DNA of 64,000 bases. Origin: Biomphalaria glabrata (taxonomy: Eukaryota; Mollusca; Gastropoda; Planorbidae). The position numbers and the translations under genes are program-made. Location of the stretch: the NCBI RefSeq assembly GCF_947242115.1, contig NC_074717.1:33706201-33770200 (forward strand). Reading direction: 5' to 3'. Under the pieces are notes generated by a model, which did no database searches, had not been told where the DNA came from, and worked only from the letters and a program-made list of their open reading frames with translations. Shown here piece after piece: positions 37,816 through 49,917 of this stretch. The stretch's first letter is position 1; every line of letters starts with the position of its first letter.

Positions 37816-39536
37816 GGCAAGTTCAATGTCTTTGTAGATTCCTGAAGAATACAAGTTTAATAAGCTTAAAGAGAATTTTCAAAAATAATGTTTCCATGTA
37901 AAATATATAAATTTATCTAACCTCAGTGTGTTTATATTAGCTAATCTCAAATTTTTAATGAAAAGCCTCAAATTGTATGTGTATGCTTAAGTATAGCATT
38001 TTGAAACATTACATTGAAACGCAAATTTGAAACTTTTCTGTCCTTTGCATTGTATTATTAGGAATGAGCCTAAAGGTGTCTGTTTCATTGATTTAAAGTT
38101 TTGGATTTGCAATTATGTTTAGCATATATACTCATTACCATACTTGTAGTTACTGGGTACACAAATAAGACTAAAAAAAATGTTACACAAAAAAATTATA
38201 TTTTTTAGTTCTACCAGTAAAGGTAGAAGATGCTACCAAAAAAAAAAAGTTACTTGATAAATCAATTTTATTATTTGCTCTCAACGGTGAAAAAAAGAAA
38301 TTTACTATATTTTTTATTTTTGAAATATTAATATATCTAGTCTAATACCAGTAGATGACTGTTTTTACTTGAACTATAAAATTTGGCATATATATATATA
38401 TATATTTTACACTGATCTTGTTTCTCTTTAAAAATTGCTGTGGGTTAGTTCTTTAAAGCAGCTTGATCTACTGGTACTTAAGTCCTTTTATCAAAATTTC
38501 TTCAAAGAATTCCCCATATATATTTTTAATAAAGTTACCATGGCCAATTTTAGTTATAAAGATTTTGTCTGCTGTTAAAAACTTGTGCATTTTACAGGTT
38601 TTATTATTTTATTAAGTGCAAGGTAGTAAGCCCTAATTTTAACCCTAACCCTTAAACAGATACAAAATAACATATACTATACCTTAGCTTTAATGACCAT
38701 TATTAGTTAAATCTAGTCCTACAATAGGATAATGTGAACTCCAATCTGGTTTAGAATCTAAAACTGAAGTCAATGATTAACTTGATTAACCCACCAAGCC
38801 TTATAAAACACATTTTGGAAAGATAAAATGTAGAGCTATGAATCTATGACTAATGTGAACAAGCCTTAGAGTAATTCCAGACATTTCTTGAATATAAATC
38901 TAGGTACTTGAATACTATACTATATTTTTAGTCCAGTATTTTTTAGTGTTTTTTTTTCTGAAGGCTGAGGACAGTAACTTTAAGGTAAGGAAGGCACAGT
39001 GAATTTTGCTGGGATTTTTTTCTTCAGTTGTACAGTCTATTGTAGACCTTTAGACTACATAGACCTCTAGTATAAATTCAATTTTGTAATACTGACTTCA
39101 GTCTATAGTATAGACAATAGATTTATAGATCTAGACTTGATTCTATTTATTAAATAATCTTTAGTGACTTTAGTCAGTAAGTTTAGTCGGACTAGATTTA
39201 CTTTGAAAACTATAATTTTGGAAGATAGACATAAAAAACGTTACAAAGTCTAAAATACAGACAATTTACATGGCATACACACAAACAAACAAAAGATAAA
39301 CGAAGATAGTGTTTAGAGTGACTAAGGTAAACTGAGGCAGACACTGAGACAGACAACGCCACGGAAAAGGTAAAGCAAAATTTGAGATTTGATAAGGCAT
39401 TGATTGTGATTTGTATTTTTCTTTAATGGATCATTGTGTAACGGTTAATTCAAAGTTGTTCATTTAATGAACATAAATAGATCGAAAGCTAATGCACTTT
39501 ATGAGCTGCATGTCGGCCACCCAGAAAAGCACTTAC

Positions 39537-39600
39537 AACTACTGTAAGCAAAAACTTTTCTAGTCGACAATCCGCTCGAATGCAAAGACGCCATCTTGCG
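39537..39600 (-). other. Probable PCIF1 leader exon with a TISU-like start context
   Basis: On the minus strand GCGCAAGATGGCGTC (ATG at 39594-39592) matches the YY1/TISU-type element AAGATGGCG found just after start sites of short-leader genes. A good donor GTT|GTAAGTG ends the exon at 39537, and the acceptor of the next exon is at 37841. If this ATG is used, the frame reads 19 codons and meets TGA exactly at the junction, so the main start stays at 37815 and this ATG would be an upstream ORF. The 5' end of the exon is not known. Confidence 0.5.
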
Positions 39601-40447
39601 CATCAATCGCAAGGGAATTGCAAATTTGGTGATTTTAAAAACATGTCCAGTGTTTGTAGAACAAAACATTTTAACAATTGGTTATCTGCAAATTTAGAAA
39701 GAAATGCCTTTTTTATTCAACAAAATATGAAAAATAACTTTTAAATTTTGTTAGTGCCTTATTAGGAAAAATTAGATATAAAAATAGAGACATTAATTCA
39801 TCAAACTACCATTTAATTAAAATTACATATTAGATTTACTTCCCACTCCAAAATTTGTAATTGCTTCTCTAACACGTCTCGATACATAATATAGATAGAT
39901 CCTATGCTAGAATCAAGGGAAAAAAAAAAAAAAAGATTTAGATTAGATTCAAAGACAGGATCTAGAGTCTAGTCTAGATCTAGACATCTATATTCAAATA
40001 TCAGTTATAAAAAATACATTATTGGTAGACTTTATGATAGACTAAAAACACGTAAAAATGAGTTTTAATTTTGATTTTCAAAAATTTATATAGAATCTAG
40101 ATCTAGATTAGATCTAATGACTCTAAATGACTAATTGTCACTGACTAATGACACTAATGACTAATGTACTGTCTGTAGATCTCAAATTTATTGTCTCAAA
40201 CTCAAAAGTCTAGAGTCAGAGTAGTTTTGTAGATTTTTTTGTTTGGTGAAAAGTAATATAATAATTAATAATGTTTGTTTCAAGGCTGTTCTCACCTATT
40301 TTCCATTGATTAGTGTAGAATTTTTTAAAGTTCTTTTTTTACCTAGAAAGTACAAAAATCCCAAAATTTAGAAAGAATAACATTTTGTCCATTTCTGTTT
40401 TAGAAAATATTTGTAAATTATGTGATAATTTTTTTTTTCCACTGTAG
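39601..40447. promoter_or_regulatory. Likely shared promoter region of PCIF1 (-) and TRAF7 (+)
   Basis: About 0.85 kb separate the PCIF1 leader exon from the first TRAF7 coding exon, which begins after an acceptor at 40446-40447. I see no TATA box near the PCIF1 leader. A donor AAAAG|GTAAAG at 39369 on the plus strand could end a TRAF7 leader exon, but this would place it inside the PCIF1 first intron. The region 39900-40200 is rich in CTAGATCTAGA-like palindromic strings. Confidence 0.35.
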
Positions 40448-40469
40448 ACTGATACTATGATGTACTTTG

Positions 40470-43400
40470 ATGATGAGCTCAGATACTAAAGATATTTTAC
40501 CTACAAAATTTGTTGTCCCTCCATCATCTCATCTCAGATGTCCTATTTGTGGTGGGCTTTATCATGACCCAGTCATCAATATCAAGTGTGGGCATACTTT
40601 TTGTAAAAACTGTGCATTCATCACTACTTACTGCCCATTGGATAAGTCCCATTGTGATACCAGCCAACTTGTTGTCAACAGGTAGAAGTTCATTCATTTG
40701 AAACATATAGACTGACAAGCCCTTTATATATATAATATCTAGATCTAGTATATATACATGTTTTAGTAAATACTGGCACTCATGGGTTAGGATGCCACAT
40801 ATATTCAGATTTTATTTTGCTTTAGAAATTCTTCCCTTTTAGCAACCTTGTCAACCTCTTAAACCTCTTACCTCTTCACTAGACATAAAAAAAATTATTA
40901 TAATTAGCAAAATGGTTTTAAGAACAGATTATATCAATGTAAATGGATGGCTGCTTGTTTATGTGGTATGCACTCTTAGACTATATTTCTGTGGTCCTGG
41001 GTTTGAACCCTACCTGCGGCCGTCCCTAATTATCCTGTGGGAGGTTTGAGCTAGGATGTAATAATCTTCAATTCTGAAGGAAAATCTAAACATGTTAAAC
41101 AATCAATAAACAAATAAATCACTAAAACAGTTAAATCTTAATTTTAAAATGTGGATCTATACAACATGGATTTTCATAATTACTGTAGACACAAGCTGTA
41201 GACTGTTTTTGGTATTTCATCAAGGCATTTAAAATTTTTAAAAAGTTTGATGCTAATAAGCAGGTCTGATATTTAAAACAATTTTTTTTCACTTTTTTTT
41301 TTTTTAAATTTTGATTTTACAAAAACTTTGTTCTATATTTACTTCTTTTAGATTAGTTGTTGGTCAGATAGAGGATTTACAAATTTACTGTTGCCATGGG
41401 TTAAAGAAGAAAGAAGATGGAGATTTTGAACTTGTTCCTGGGTCCTGTGCAGAAATTTTAAACTATTGCAAACGTGTTGAGCATGAGAGTGCATGTCCTT
41501 ATGCTCTTGTCCCGTGCCCCAATTCCAAACTGTGCAGCCATGTACCAAGAAAAGATTTAGAGAGTCATCTTAGCAACTGTGTCAATCTTTCTTGCCCTTA
41601 TTTCAAACAAGGTCAGTTTAAAAGTTAGTTAACAAAAAAAAAAAAAAAAAGGTTATTTATGTGAAAATGTTCCCAATTAGTAGTGGAAAGATATATTAGT
41701 GTTGTTTTAATTAAGTTTTGTTGTGTTGAGTTAAATATTATTGATTTTAAAAGGGTAAAGAAAGGTAAATTCTTGAAGCATTGTTAGTGTAAAAAAATGT
41801 ATTCTTTTAATTGCATATAATATTATATATATAACTTTTCAAAATAATTATTTAAGGGACAATCATTATTATTTTCTTATTACTTGTATAGCACATCTTC
41901 TATGCTCCAACAGCATGTTCAGAGTGCTCTAGTCAAATCTCTTTTGTGGACATGTTGGTAAAGTAGGTATCAGGGAGGTTCCTGGCTGTTTTTAGCTGCA
42001 CAGCAAACACAATTCAGCTCAAATGAAATCTTAAATTAAGAAAATTCTAAGCCTACATCATGTTTCAAACTCGAGCCACCTCAATCTGATAGCCAAGAGG
42101 TTTTTGTCACTCAACACATCCCACTTTACAAATTCAGTTAATTGTACCCAATACTAAAACACTTAAACATTCTAGTAACACAAATTGTTCATGTAATTAA
42201 ACCAGATGATTATTAGGACAAAAATGACACTTTCTGGTGTGATCTGATTAACCATAATGTAATATATATAAGAGATCTAGCATTGCAAAGCAAGGGAAAA
42301 GAAACCATAGTGTATTTATGATGATTAGTTAAACAATTTAGAAGCTACTCAAATTTATAAAACATCATTAATCAGAACTTTTTTTTTTACTGTCATAATC
42401 TAGTAATATTTATTGACTTTCCACCAAATGCTCTTTTTGAGATATTATTGTCATTCTATTAAATTTAACTAGAAATTTACTTTCCATTTATATTGCTAGC
42501 CATCAGCATATTTTCTCATAAGATCTGCAGGAATTAATAATCAAACATGTCACAAATCTTATTTGCATGATGCACATTCCAGAGCAACAAGGTGAACATG
42601 GTCGATCACAGCAAGCAATGTGCATTTAAAGAAAGTGGTAAGCCTAACAATCACCTGGCACAGAAAATTCAAGAGTTGGAACTTATGGTGCTGAATGTTC
42701 AAAGTGAAAATGCTATGTTAGCCTCTAAAGTAGTTGCACTGGAAGAAGAAAAAAATCATATGGCTTCACAGCTAGAAAAAAACTGGAAGTAATGTGATCG
42801 ATTTCAATTTAATTAGTTGTACTCCTATCATTTCATTTTATTCACCCCTATAACTAATTATATTTGCGTGTCATGTCAGTGTAGTCTATAATGTCAGGAT
42901 GTACAAAAAAATCATTTGGGACAATTGACTGTGTTTCATTCTGGAGATGAAGTCCAATAATGGTGGAAGATTTTTCTAATCTCTAGAGCATTTTCATCTT
43001 AACGTAATCTTACTATCTGTTATGAATCACCATTTTTAAGCTTGATGTAAATATCTTCAAGAGGCTAATAGGTTATCCAATAACTTACTAGTCATTGGCT
43101 CTTTCTTTTTTAGTCATTGATTACAACAAATCTTCATTATTGTATTTTCTATATTACACTAATTGTTCTAATTTGCTAAATAATTGTTTGATCACAATAA
43201 AATTGTTGCTCCCAACAGTTTAGTCATCTGTAAACATGATTTTAATTATGTCTCACTTGCATATATTTTTTCTTTTCAGTTTTATACAGACTTTGCATAA
43301 AAAATTAGAAACGCTTAGTTTAAAAATTGATCAGTTGAAAGAACCATCCACTCCTAAACGACCAACTTCTGGTGTATTAGATGGAGGTAATTAGCATATT

Positions 43401-46400
43401 AGACTTTTTCTTTTAAAAAAAATTTATCTTCATAATTATATGTAAATTGTATTGCGTGTAAATGTATTATTTCAAAGTAACGAATTAGAAAGTCTATAAA
43501 TGCTTTATACCATAAGTGTGAAGCAAGCCAAAAAAAATAGGGAGACATTTTTTTTCACATTTATCATAAAAAGAGATTAAAAAGACTCTTTAGGACAGTG
43601 GAAATAATATTCTCCTTGATATGTAGCCATTGGTTTACCATGGTGTTATTTGGCCAGATCGATGGCCAATGGCTTTATTTTTTATCAACATGTATCACTT
43701 ACATTCCAGTTTAAAAACTGGCTGTACTCAGACACTAAAAATTCATCTCAACATCCTTATTTCAGAAACTGTTAAAGGATTCATGCATTTTACCATCATG
43801 TTATAAGTTTTTTAAAATTTATTAAATCATTTTTTGAAGATATATCTTTGTGAAAAGAAAGCATGTCTTTGTTAGTCAATGACTAATTTTTAAAAGTACT
43901 CTTCAATTTTAAGACAATATTTCACTTTTGGTGTTACAGTTAGCAGTCCACTCATTTCCAGCATCAATCCATTAACTTCAACAAGAGCATCCAATTCTGG
44001 CAAATACTTAGAAAAGTGGGAGATGCCCTTTCAGTTTAAATGTATAGGCACACTCCGGTAATACACATTGAACAATTTTAAAATTTATTAAAATATTCAG
44101 GTGACTGCAACAAAGATTGTTTAAGAGTCCTATCATCTATAAATTGTTTTGTATGCTATTTCATCTTTAACTGTCTTTTGCAAATAGGTTTGCTTAAATG
44201 GTCGAATTTATCAATATAAAGTCTTAATTGTTGGTGAAATTATTTATAGTTCTTATTATTGTACTTTTTTTTTTATGTCCTTTATTAAAATGTTTCTTTT
44301 TTTTTTTTTTCATTGTACTTGTAGGGGTCATAAAGATGTGGTATGGGCATTGACCACTAGGAAAGGTAAACTGTACAGTGGTGGTGCTGATGGAATCATA
44401 AAAATATGGAGTTTGGAACAACTGGCTGTAGGGTGTATCACCAACATCAATGCTCATAGAGGAATTGTGAGTACAGTTTGAACAAACCTCAATCATTGAG
44501 TTGACTTAACTTAAAATGCTGTAATTAACTGAAATTTTGTGTAAGAGTTTGCTGTTGACCAAATTGAATTTGTTTAATACTTTCATAAAGACTTTTGCTC
44601 TTAGGCCTATTTATTTATGCTTACTTTCTACTTGATTCTGATTCATACATTTTTTTAAATTTTGGTAAACAACACTATTTGAACTCATTTTGTTTATATT
44701 TTATTAGCTCTCATGAAGTATTTATAAACTTGGGGGAAAAAATTTAAATTGGTGTTGAGCCCATCAAAAACAATCACATAAATAATACCTCAAATGAAAA
44801 TACAAAGCATACGCCTTAAACTTATCTCAGAAAATATGCTTAAAAGTTATTCACAAAAAAATTCCTTTTAGCATAACACCAGGGAAAAGATAATAAGATT
44901 GCATATATTGTAAATGATGTGAACATAATTAACCAAAATTTAAAAAAAAATGTTCAAATTGTATGTCCTGAGAAGCCTTTTAGTCTCTAGTGAGGTGACT
45001 CTTCTATTATCAAACTTTCACGCTTATTATTATACTGTGATATTTGTTTTTAGTTTTAAAATTTAAATATTTGAAATTTATGTTAATTTAAATTAGATTA
45101 TATTGCACTTGTGCAAAATGTGTGATGTTTATATTTTCATATCAGATTTGTACATTGACTTCATGGGCCAACACTGTTATTTCAGCTGGTGCTGACATGT
45201 CCATTAAGTTTTGGGATGTTGACACATATGAACTCAAGTCAGTCATAGAGGTCAGCACTATTTTTATCTTGGAACCAAATTGTTTTCATTTATTTGGATG
45301 ATGTTTAATTTCATTATTTTAACCCTAGAGGAATGTGACCCAAAGATGTATATGTTGTAGACTTTTAATGATCTATTAGATTTCTTCGTAGTTTGTGGAA
45401 AACTTTTAAAGTTTAACTATCTGCAATGTTGAACTGTCACTTAAGTTTCTAATGAATCACTTCTCTTTGTTATCTGTAATTATTTTCTTTATTAAAAAAA
45501 AGTGAGTGGTATTTTTGTTTTCAACCATAAGTGATTTGTGACATTTTGGTCAGCTAGCATTTTGTTCAAAACTAATTTTTCCCTATTTAGAGATTTATAC
45601 CAGGGAAATGAAAATGATGCAATGTGATATTAATTTAATAGGTTAAAAATTGTTTTAGATTTTTTTTTTTTTCAGAATGCTCAGGACAACACAATTTGTT
45701 CTTTATTAATTTGTGAAGGATTCTTGTTTTCTTCATCATTTTCTGACATCAAGGTATTTGGGTATTGGTAAAAATAAATATGTGACTGATACATAACTGT
45801 AGGGTATTGGTAAAAATAAATATGTGACTGATACATAACTGTAATCTGTAGCTGTAAAACTTAAATGAAAAATGTATGTGTAGACTTCAAATATATAGCT
45901 ACTAGCATTAAAAACTGGCTATGTCATTTGATCTTTTCACAGGCTTTATATTGTTTGTTCTGCCCAGAACATCTCTAGTTCTTGTTTTTGAAATTTCCCC
46001 CACACACACACACTTTTCTGTCTTTCTTTATTACAAAGACAACCTTTAACTATTTTAGCATCTATCAATTGATCAACCCTTCACCACACACATTTCAGCT
46101 TTTGAATTATATGTATAGCATCTATGGTTAGTTTTACCTTACTTTTGCATCCTTTAATTATAAAGCAAGCTATGTACTGTTTTAGACACCACCTGAACAG
46201 CATGTTGTTACCGGTCGTTGACTTGTAACACTAAACTGCTGGTAGACACTAAACTCAAATAACTGAACCAATAATGATTTATTTCTAAAATTTACGTACA
46301 TCTAGATTAAGTGTTCAAATTAAATTGTGTGTTTAAAGGAGTAATGTTTGAAATGATAAACACTTGTATTCTATTAGGTCTGGGACCTTAAAACATTGGC

Positions 46401-49400
46401 ACATAAAGTAACAATAGAAGGGGCCAAGCACTGGGTTAGGGCTTTAGCTCTTAGTGAAAATAAAGTAAGTACATGGCAATTTTTTTTTATATTTATTTTC
46501 ATTAAAAATATGTCTCTGTGATTATATATATACATATATATATGTAATACAAATATTATACATAGCATATATGTAATACAAATATTATATACATAGCATC
46601 ACTGAAAAGTAATTGTTTAATATGATTGCAAATAAAATTTATTTTAACGTTATAACTTTGTAAACTATTGAAGTGTATGCCCTTAAACATGAATGCAATT
46701 GTGGCTTCAGGTATTCTTTTAATATTGTACATTATTTTAATACTCTGTTGTTGAAGTCAACATATCGAACTATTTTTGGTGTAGATGTTAATTATATATT
46801 TAGATAATTTATAATTGACCTCATTTGTTCAAAAAAAAATTTAATGAAAGATGGCTTTAATTTTTTGTTTAATCATCAAGATTTCAAAGTGGTTGCTTTA
46901 AAAAAAAAAATTGATTCTGTCACCATGGCAACCAACATTTTAAGAATGTTAGCAGATTTTTAAAATCAAAATCATACACTATTTGTATGAAATATATATT
47001 TATTTACAAAAAAAACAAAAACAATTCTTTATTTTATGTTCATTGGTTTGATAGCAAAGTATTTAAACACTTGCATTTCATGTCTTGTTTCAAACCCTCT
47101 TAAAATTCCATTGACTGTAAAATCTGATAAAGTTTACTTAATTAGCCCTCTAGACATTATGATCCTCAAAGGAGTCTTTTGTTTAACTTTATTATTTCTG
47201 TTAGGATAAACTCTATAGTGGTTCCCATAATGCAATCAATGTCTGGGAAACCAGTGAAAATTTTCAGCAGTTGGCAACAATTGAAAGGGAATTTGGATCT
47301 GTGTATTCTCTAGTGGTGAGCAAAGATTACATTATCGCAGGTACTTCAGGTGAATATTGTCAACTTTGGTTTTGTACATTTTGTTAAATTAGAGTGCATC
47401 AATCTTTTTTCTTTTATTTGTTTGTAATTTCTGAATATGTATATGGCTAAATAAATCATTGCGTCCCCTAATAAATCATTGTTTACCAAGCAGTGATTCT
47501 GAGACATGAGAAAGTGACTTAAGATTTATTGAAAGCTTTCACCAAAGATGTCTTCTCTCCATCACGAACATATGATGGCAAGACTGCACCACAAATAGTT
47601 ATGTTCTTGTGAATGTCTGTATGGAGAATATAGAGGGACTGCTTATAGTTCGACAGCTACACCTTGGGCAGGGCTTGTATCCCATATGGGAAACAACTAT
47701 ATGCCAAAGGCAATCTTTTTTGGTGAGATAAAAGGTAGTCAGTGTAACAGAGGTGCCCTTTGGAAATGCTTTAAATGCTTTTTTAACTGCCATTGAAGAG
47801 AGCCCCTGAAGCAGTTGGTCTCCAAACGAGACAGAGGTCTCTTACAAAAGAACCTAAATTGACCTCCGGAGAAAAGTTTTGATTTCTGCACTGGATGTGG
47901 CCAAATATGTAGGTCTCAGCTGTGACTGTGTAGCCACATGAAATATTGTACTCCTTATTAAGTCTAAAATTTGCTTAACATTTTATCTTGTGTTTAGAAC
48001 TGTGGCTTTGTTTATCACTATTAATTTTTGATACTAAACAAAACTTTTCTTAGTTAAAAAAAAAAGATAAAATGTAAAAGAAACATACTTAGTATTAACC
48101 TGTACTTATATTTAAAAAGAAAAGGGTGCGGGAATAGTTACTATTAGCCTGGGCTAGAATTTAAAAAGAAGGGGGGGGGGCAATGAAAAAAAAATTTTGT
48201 ACTAAAGGCTTAACTTGTTTTTCCAACACTAACATTTATCAGCACCCTTACTCTTTGTTTATACAGCTCAAGGCAAAATTTTCAACTACAATGTTTATAA
48301 CCAATTATATATTTTCTTTTGATATCTGTGTTGTGAATAAGTTGACATTGGATATTGTCTCTCCATATTCTTCTAAATTTTGAAATTTATTGTCATGTGC
48401 TTATTTGTTATATCTCAGGTACTTATAACCAAAACATTCACATTTTCAACATTGATACCCATGAATTTGTCTTGAACCTATGTGGACACCTGGGCACTGT
48501 CACCACTCTAGTCATCTCCCCATCAGGACGTTTCTTGTTTTCAGCATCCCATGATTCCAATATACAGGCAAGTCCATGAATCAGCATGGTGCTGTGGTTA
48601 TGACCATTGTATTATAAATTAGTCTACTCACCACATTTGTGATGAAAATAATTTCTTTCTCTTTAAACTTGAGCATATTCCCACTTTCAAGAATTTTTTA
48701 AAGATATTCTGTTTTATTTATAAATTGTAATGAATCTTTCAGTTCTATTATGAATTACATAACGGGTTTAATTTACATTTTGAAATGTTAGAGGAAAGGA
48801 CATAAGCAAATAAGCAAAGGGTAAAAAAGATGTCGGTATATTAAATTATTATTGATGAATTTAATAAGTTTTCAAATCTGAAGAATTTTGTTCAAATCAA
48901 ACAAGAATATAGGGGAAAAAATGCTATTTAAAATACTAGAATATGCATCCATTATTCGGATCCCTCAGGTCAAGAAAACAAAGAAACTAGAACAAATCCT
49001 AAATAGAGCTGTGAGGTTTATTACAAATTAATATTGACATTTAACTACAGAAACACCATTGGTGAAATGACTAAACTTAAGAGCACTTAATGAGAGAAGA
49101 CTAAATGTAACATAGAGAGAATACATCATGTAACACTGAACCAAAACTTAACAAATAAAATAATTTTAACCTAAAGAAAGACGTGAGACAAACATTTCTT
49201 ATTCCAAAAGCTGACACAAATAATGAGCACTATTTCTTTCCAAGCACTATGGAACAAGTGTACTGCGTCAACCTGGAAAGCATATGATTTGTAGAGTTTT
49301 AAGTTTCTGATTAACATGAATGGCAATGCAAACACTTGGATAAGTGTATAACATAATTGTTTTTTGAAGGAATGTCTTTAATTAAATAGATAAGATTATT

Positions 49401-49917
49401 ATTTCTTCTGTCCAGATGTGGGGTTTAGAGAAACTGTTACCCATACAGACATTGTCAAGGCATCAAGGAAGTGTAAACGCCCTGACTCTTCATGGAGACT
49501 TTCTATTGTCTGGCTCAGAGGACCATGAGATTAAGGTAAGTCACTGATACAAATAGACCTTTCCATCTTCTTGTGGTGATGGCCAGTTAATGATTTTTTC
49601 CCCTCCTGATAGTTGAGACTTTAATCTTCCATATTAAAAGTTTTATTTTTCAGCCATCTGTTTTCAGAGGCTACCGGTAGCTAATGTTTTCTTAGAGCAG
49701 AGCTAGCTTCTAATTACTGCAGGTTTTATTCATAGTTGAATTTATTGTTTATTTAGGGGTCATTATTAACCTGTGACCAACATAAACTAACTTTAGGGTA
49801 CTGAAGAGTATATGACAATTTTTTTTATATATTTTAATACCAGTAACACTTTTTTTCTGTCATTTGAAAGACCAATTTAATGTTTGGCAGGTATTTAGGT
49901 ATTTTCCTCTGCAATAA
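40470..49917 (+). CDS. TRAF7: TRAF7-like E3 ubiquitin ligase (RING, TRAF zinc fingers, coiled coil, seven WD40), 13 coding exons
   Basis: TRAF7 is a cytoplasmic E3 ligase acting with MEKK3 and in apoptosis signalling. Exons: 40470-40681, 41352-41611, 42569-42788, 43280-43386, 43940-44057, 44325-44466, 45146-45250, 45676-45753, 46378-46464, 47205-47340, 48419-48567, 49416-49535, 49891-49917; total 586 aa. RING: C24, C27, C40, H42, C45, C48, C55, D58. Zinc-finger region is about 75-176, including CTFQSNKVNMVDHSKQC. A coiled coil spans about 187-260, then seven WD repeats to the end (IKIWSL, IKFWDV, IKVWDL, INVWET, IHIFNI, IQMWGL, IKVFRY). An in-frame TGA at 40458 fixes the start in this exon, so the Ser-rich 120-residue N-terminus of vertebrate TRAF7 is absent. 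Two junctions are unusual: the intron before 42569 ends in AT, and the intron after 48567 starts with GC. A TRAF7 paralogue cannot be excluded. Confidence 0.92.
40945..41110 (+). mobile_element. tRNA-derived SINE in TRAF7 intron 1 of the coding region
   Basis: ATGGCTGCTTGTTTATGTGG (box A-like) and GGGTTTGAACCCT (box B) are followed by CCTGTGGGAGGTTTGAGCTA and TCTTCAATTCTGAAGGA. The same order of blocks occurs, inverted, at 56040-56222, which proves a repeat family. Confidence 0.75.
41895..42130 (-). mobile_element. Possible SINE, TRAF7 intron
   Basis: On the minus strand a tRNA-like start (CCTCTTGGCTATCAGATTGA) is followed by GGCTCGAGTTTGAAAC, a box B-like string. The remaining body looks like repeat sequence rather than unique intron. 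No second copy lies in the window to confirm it. Confidence 0.4.
45760..45843. repeat. 42-bp tandem duplication in a TRAF7 intron
   Basis: GGGTATTGGTAAAAATAAAT plus the following 22 bases occurs twice in a row with no differences, immediately after exon 45676-45753. Confidence 0.9.
47500..47960 (+). mobile_element. LINE post-RT tail relic in a TRAF7 intron
   Basis: One frame reads PWAGLVSHMGNNYMPKAIFF and GEIKGSQCNRGALWKCFK, the usual LINE tail WAGHVxRMxxxRxPKxxFxGE. After breaks it reads FDFCTGCGQICRSQL, a stop, then CSHMKYC, the C-terminal zinc finger. Several frame changes and stops are present. Not a host exon. Confidence 0.75.
48890..49400 (+). mobile_element. LINE 3'-end fragment (CR1/Jockey-like), copy 5
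   Basis: The segment from EYASIIRIPQVKK-like sequence at about 48940, through the NRAVRFI equivalent (AATAGAGCTGTGAGGTTTAT), to a GATAAGATTATT tail near 49390 matches the LINE at 1200-1735. It is strongly diverged, and lies wholly within the TRAF7 GC-AG intron 48568-49415, ending close to the acceptor. Confidence 0.75.

Noticed and set aside
38636-38660. Telomere-like ACCCTAACCC string
   Set aside because: Barely two units in AT-rich intron sequence; chance.
41930-41970. Candidate TRAF7 exon (reading ECSSQISFVDML) with an AG acceptor and GT donor in phase
   Set aside because: It lies in a repeat-like stretch and leaves out the CTF of the zinc finger, which is encoded just before 42583 in the right frame; homology favours the exon from 42569 despite its AT acceptor.
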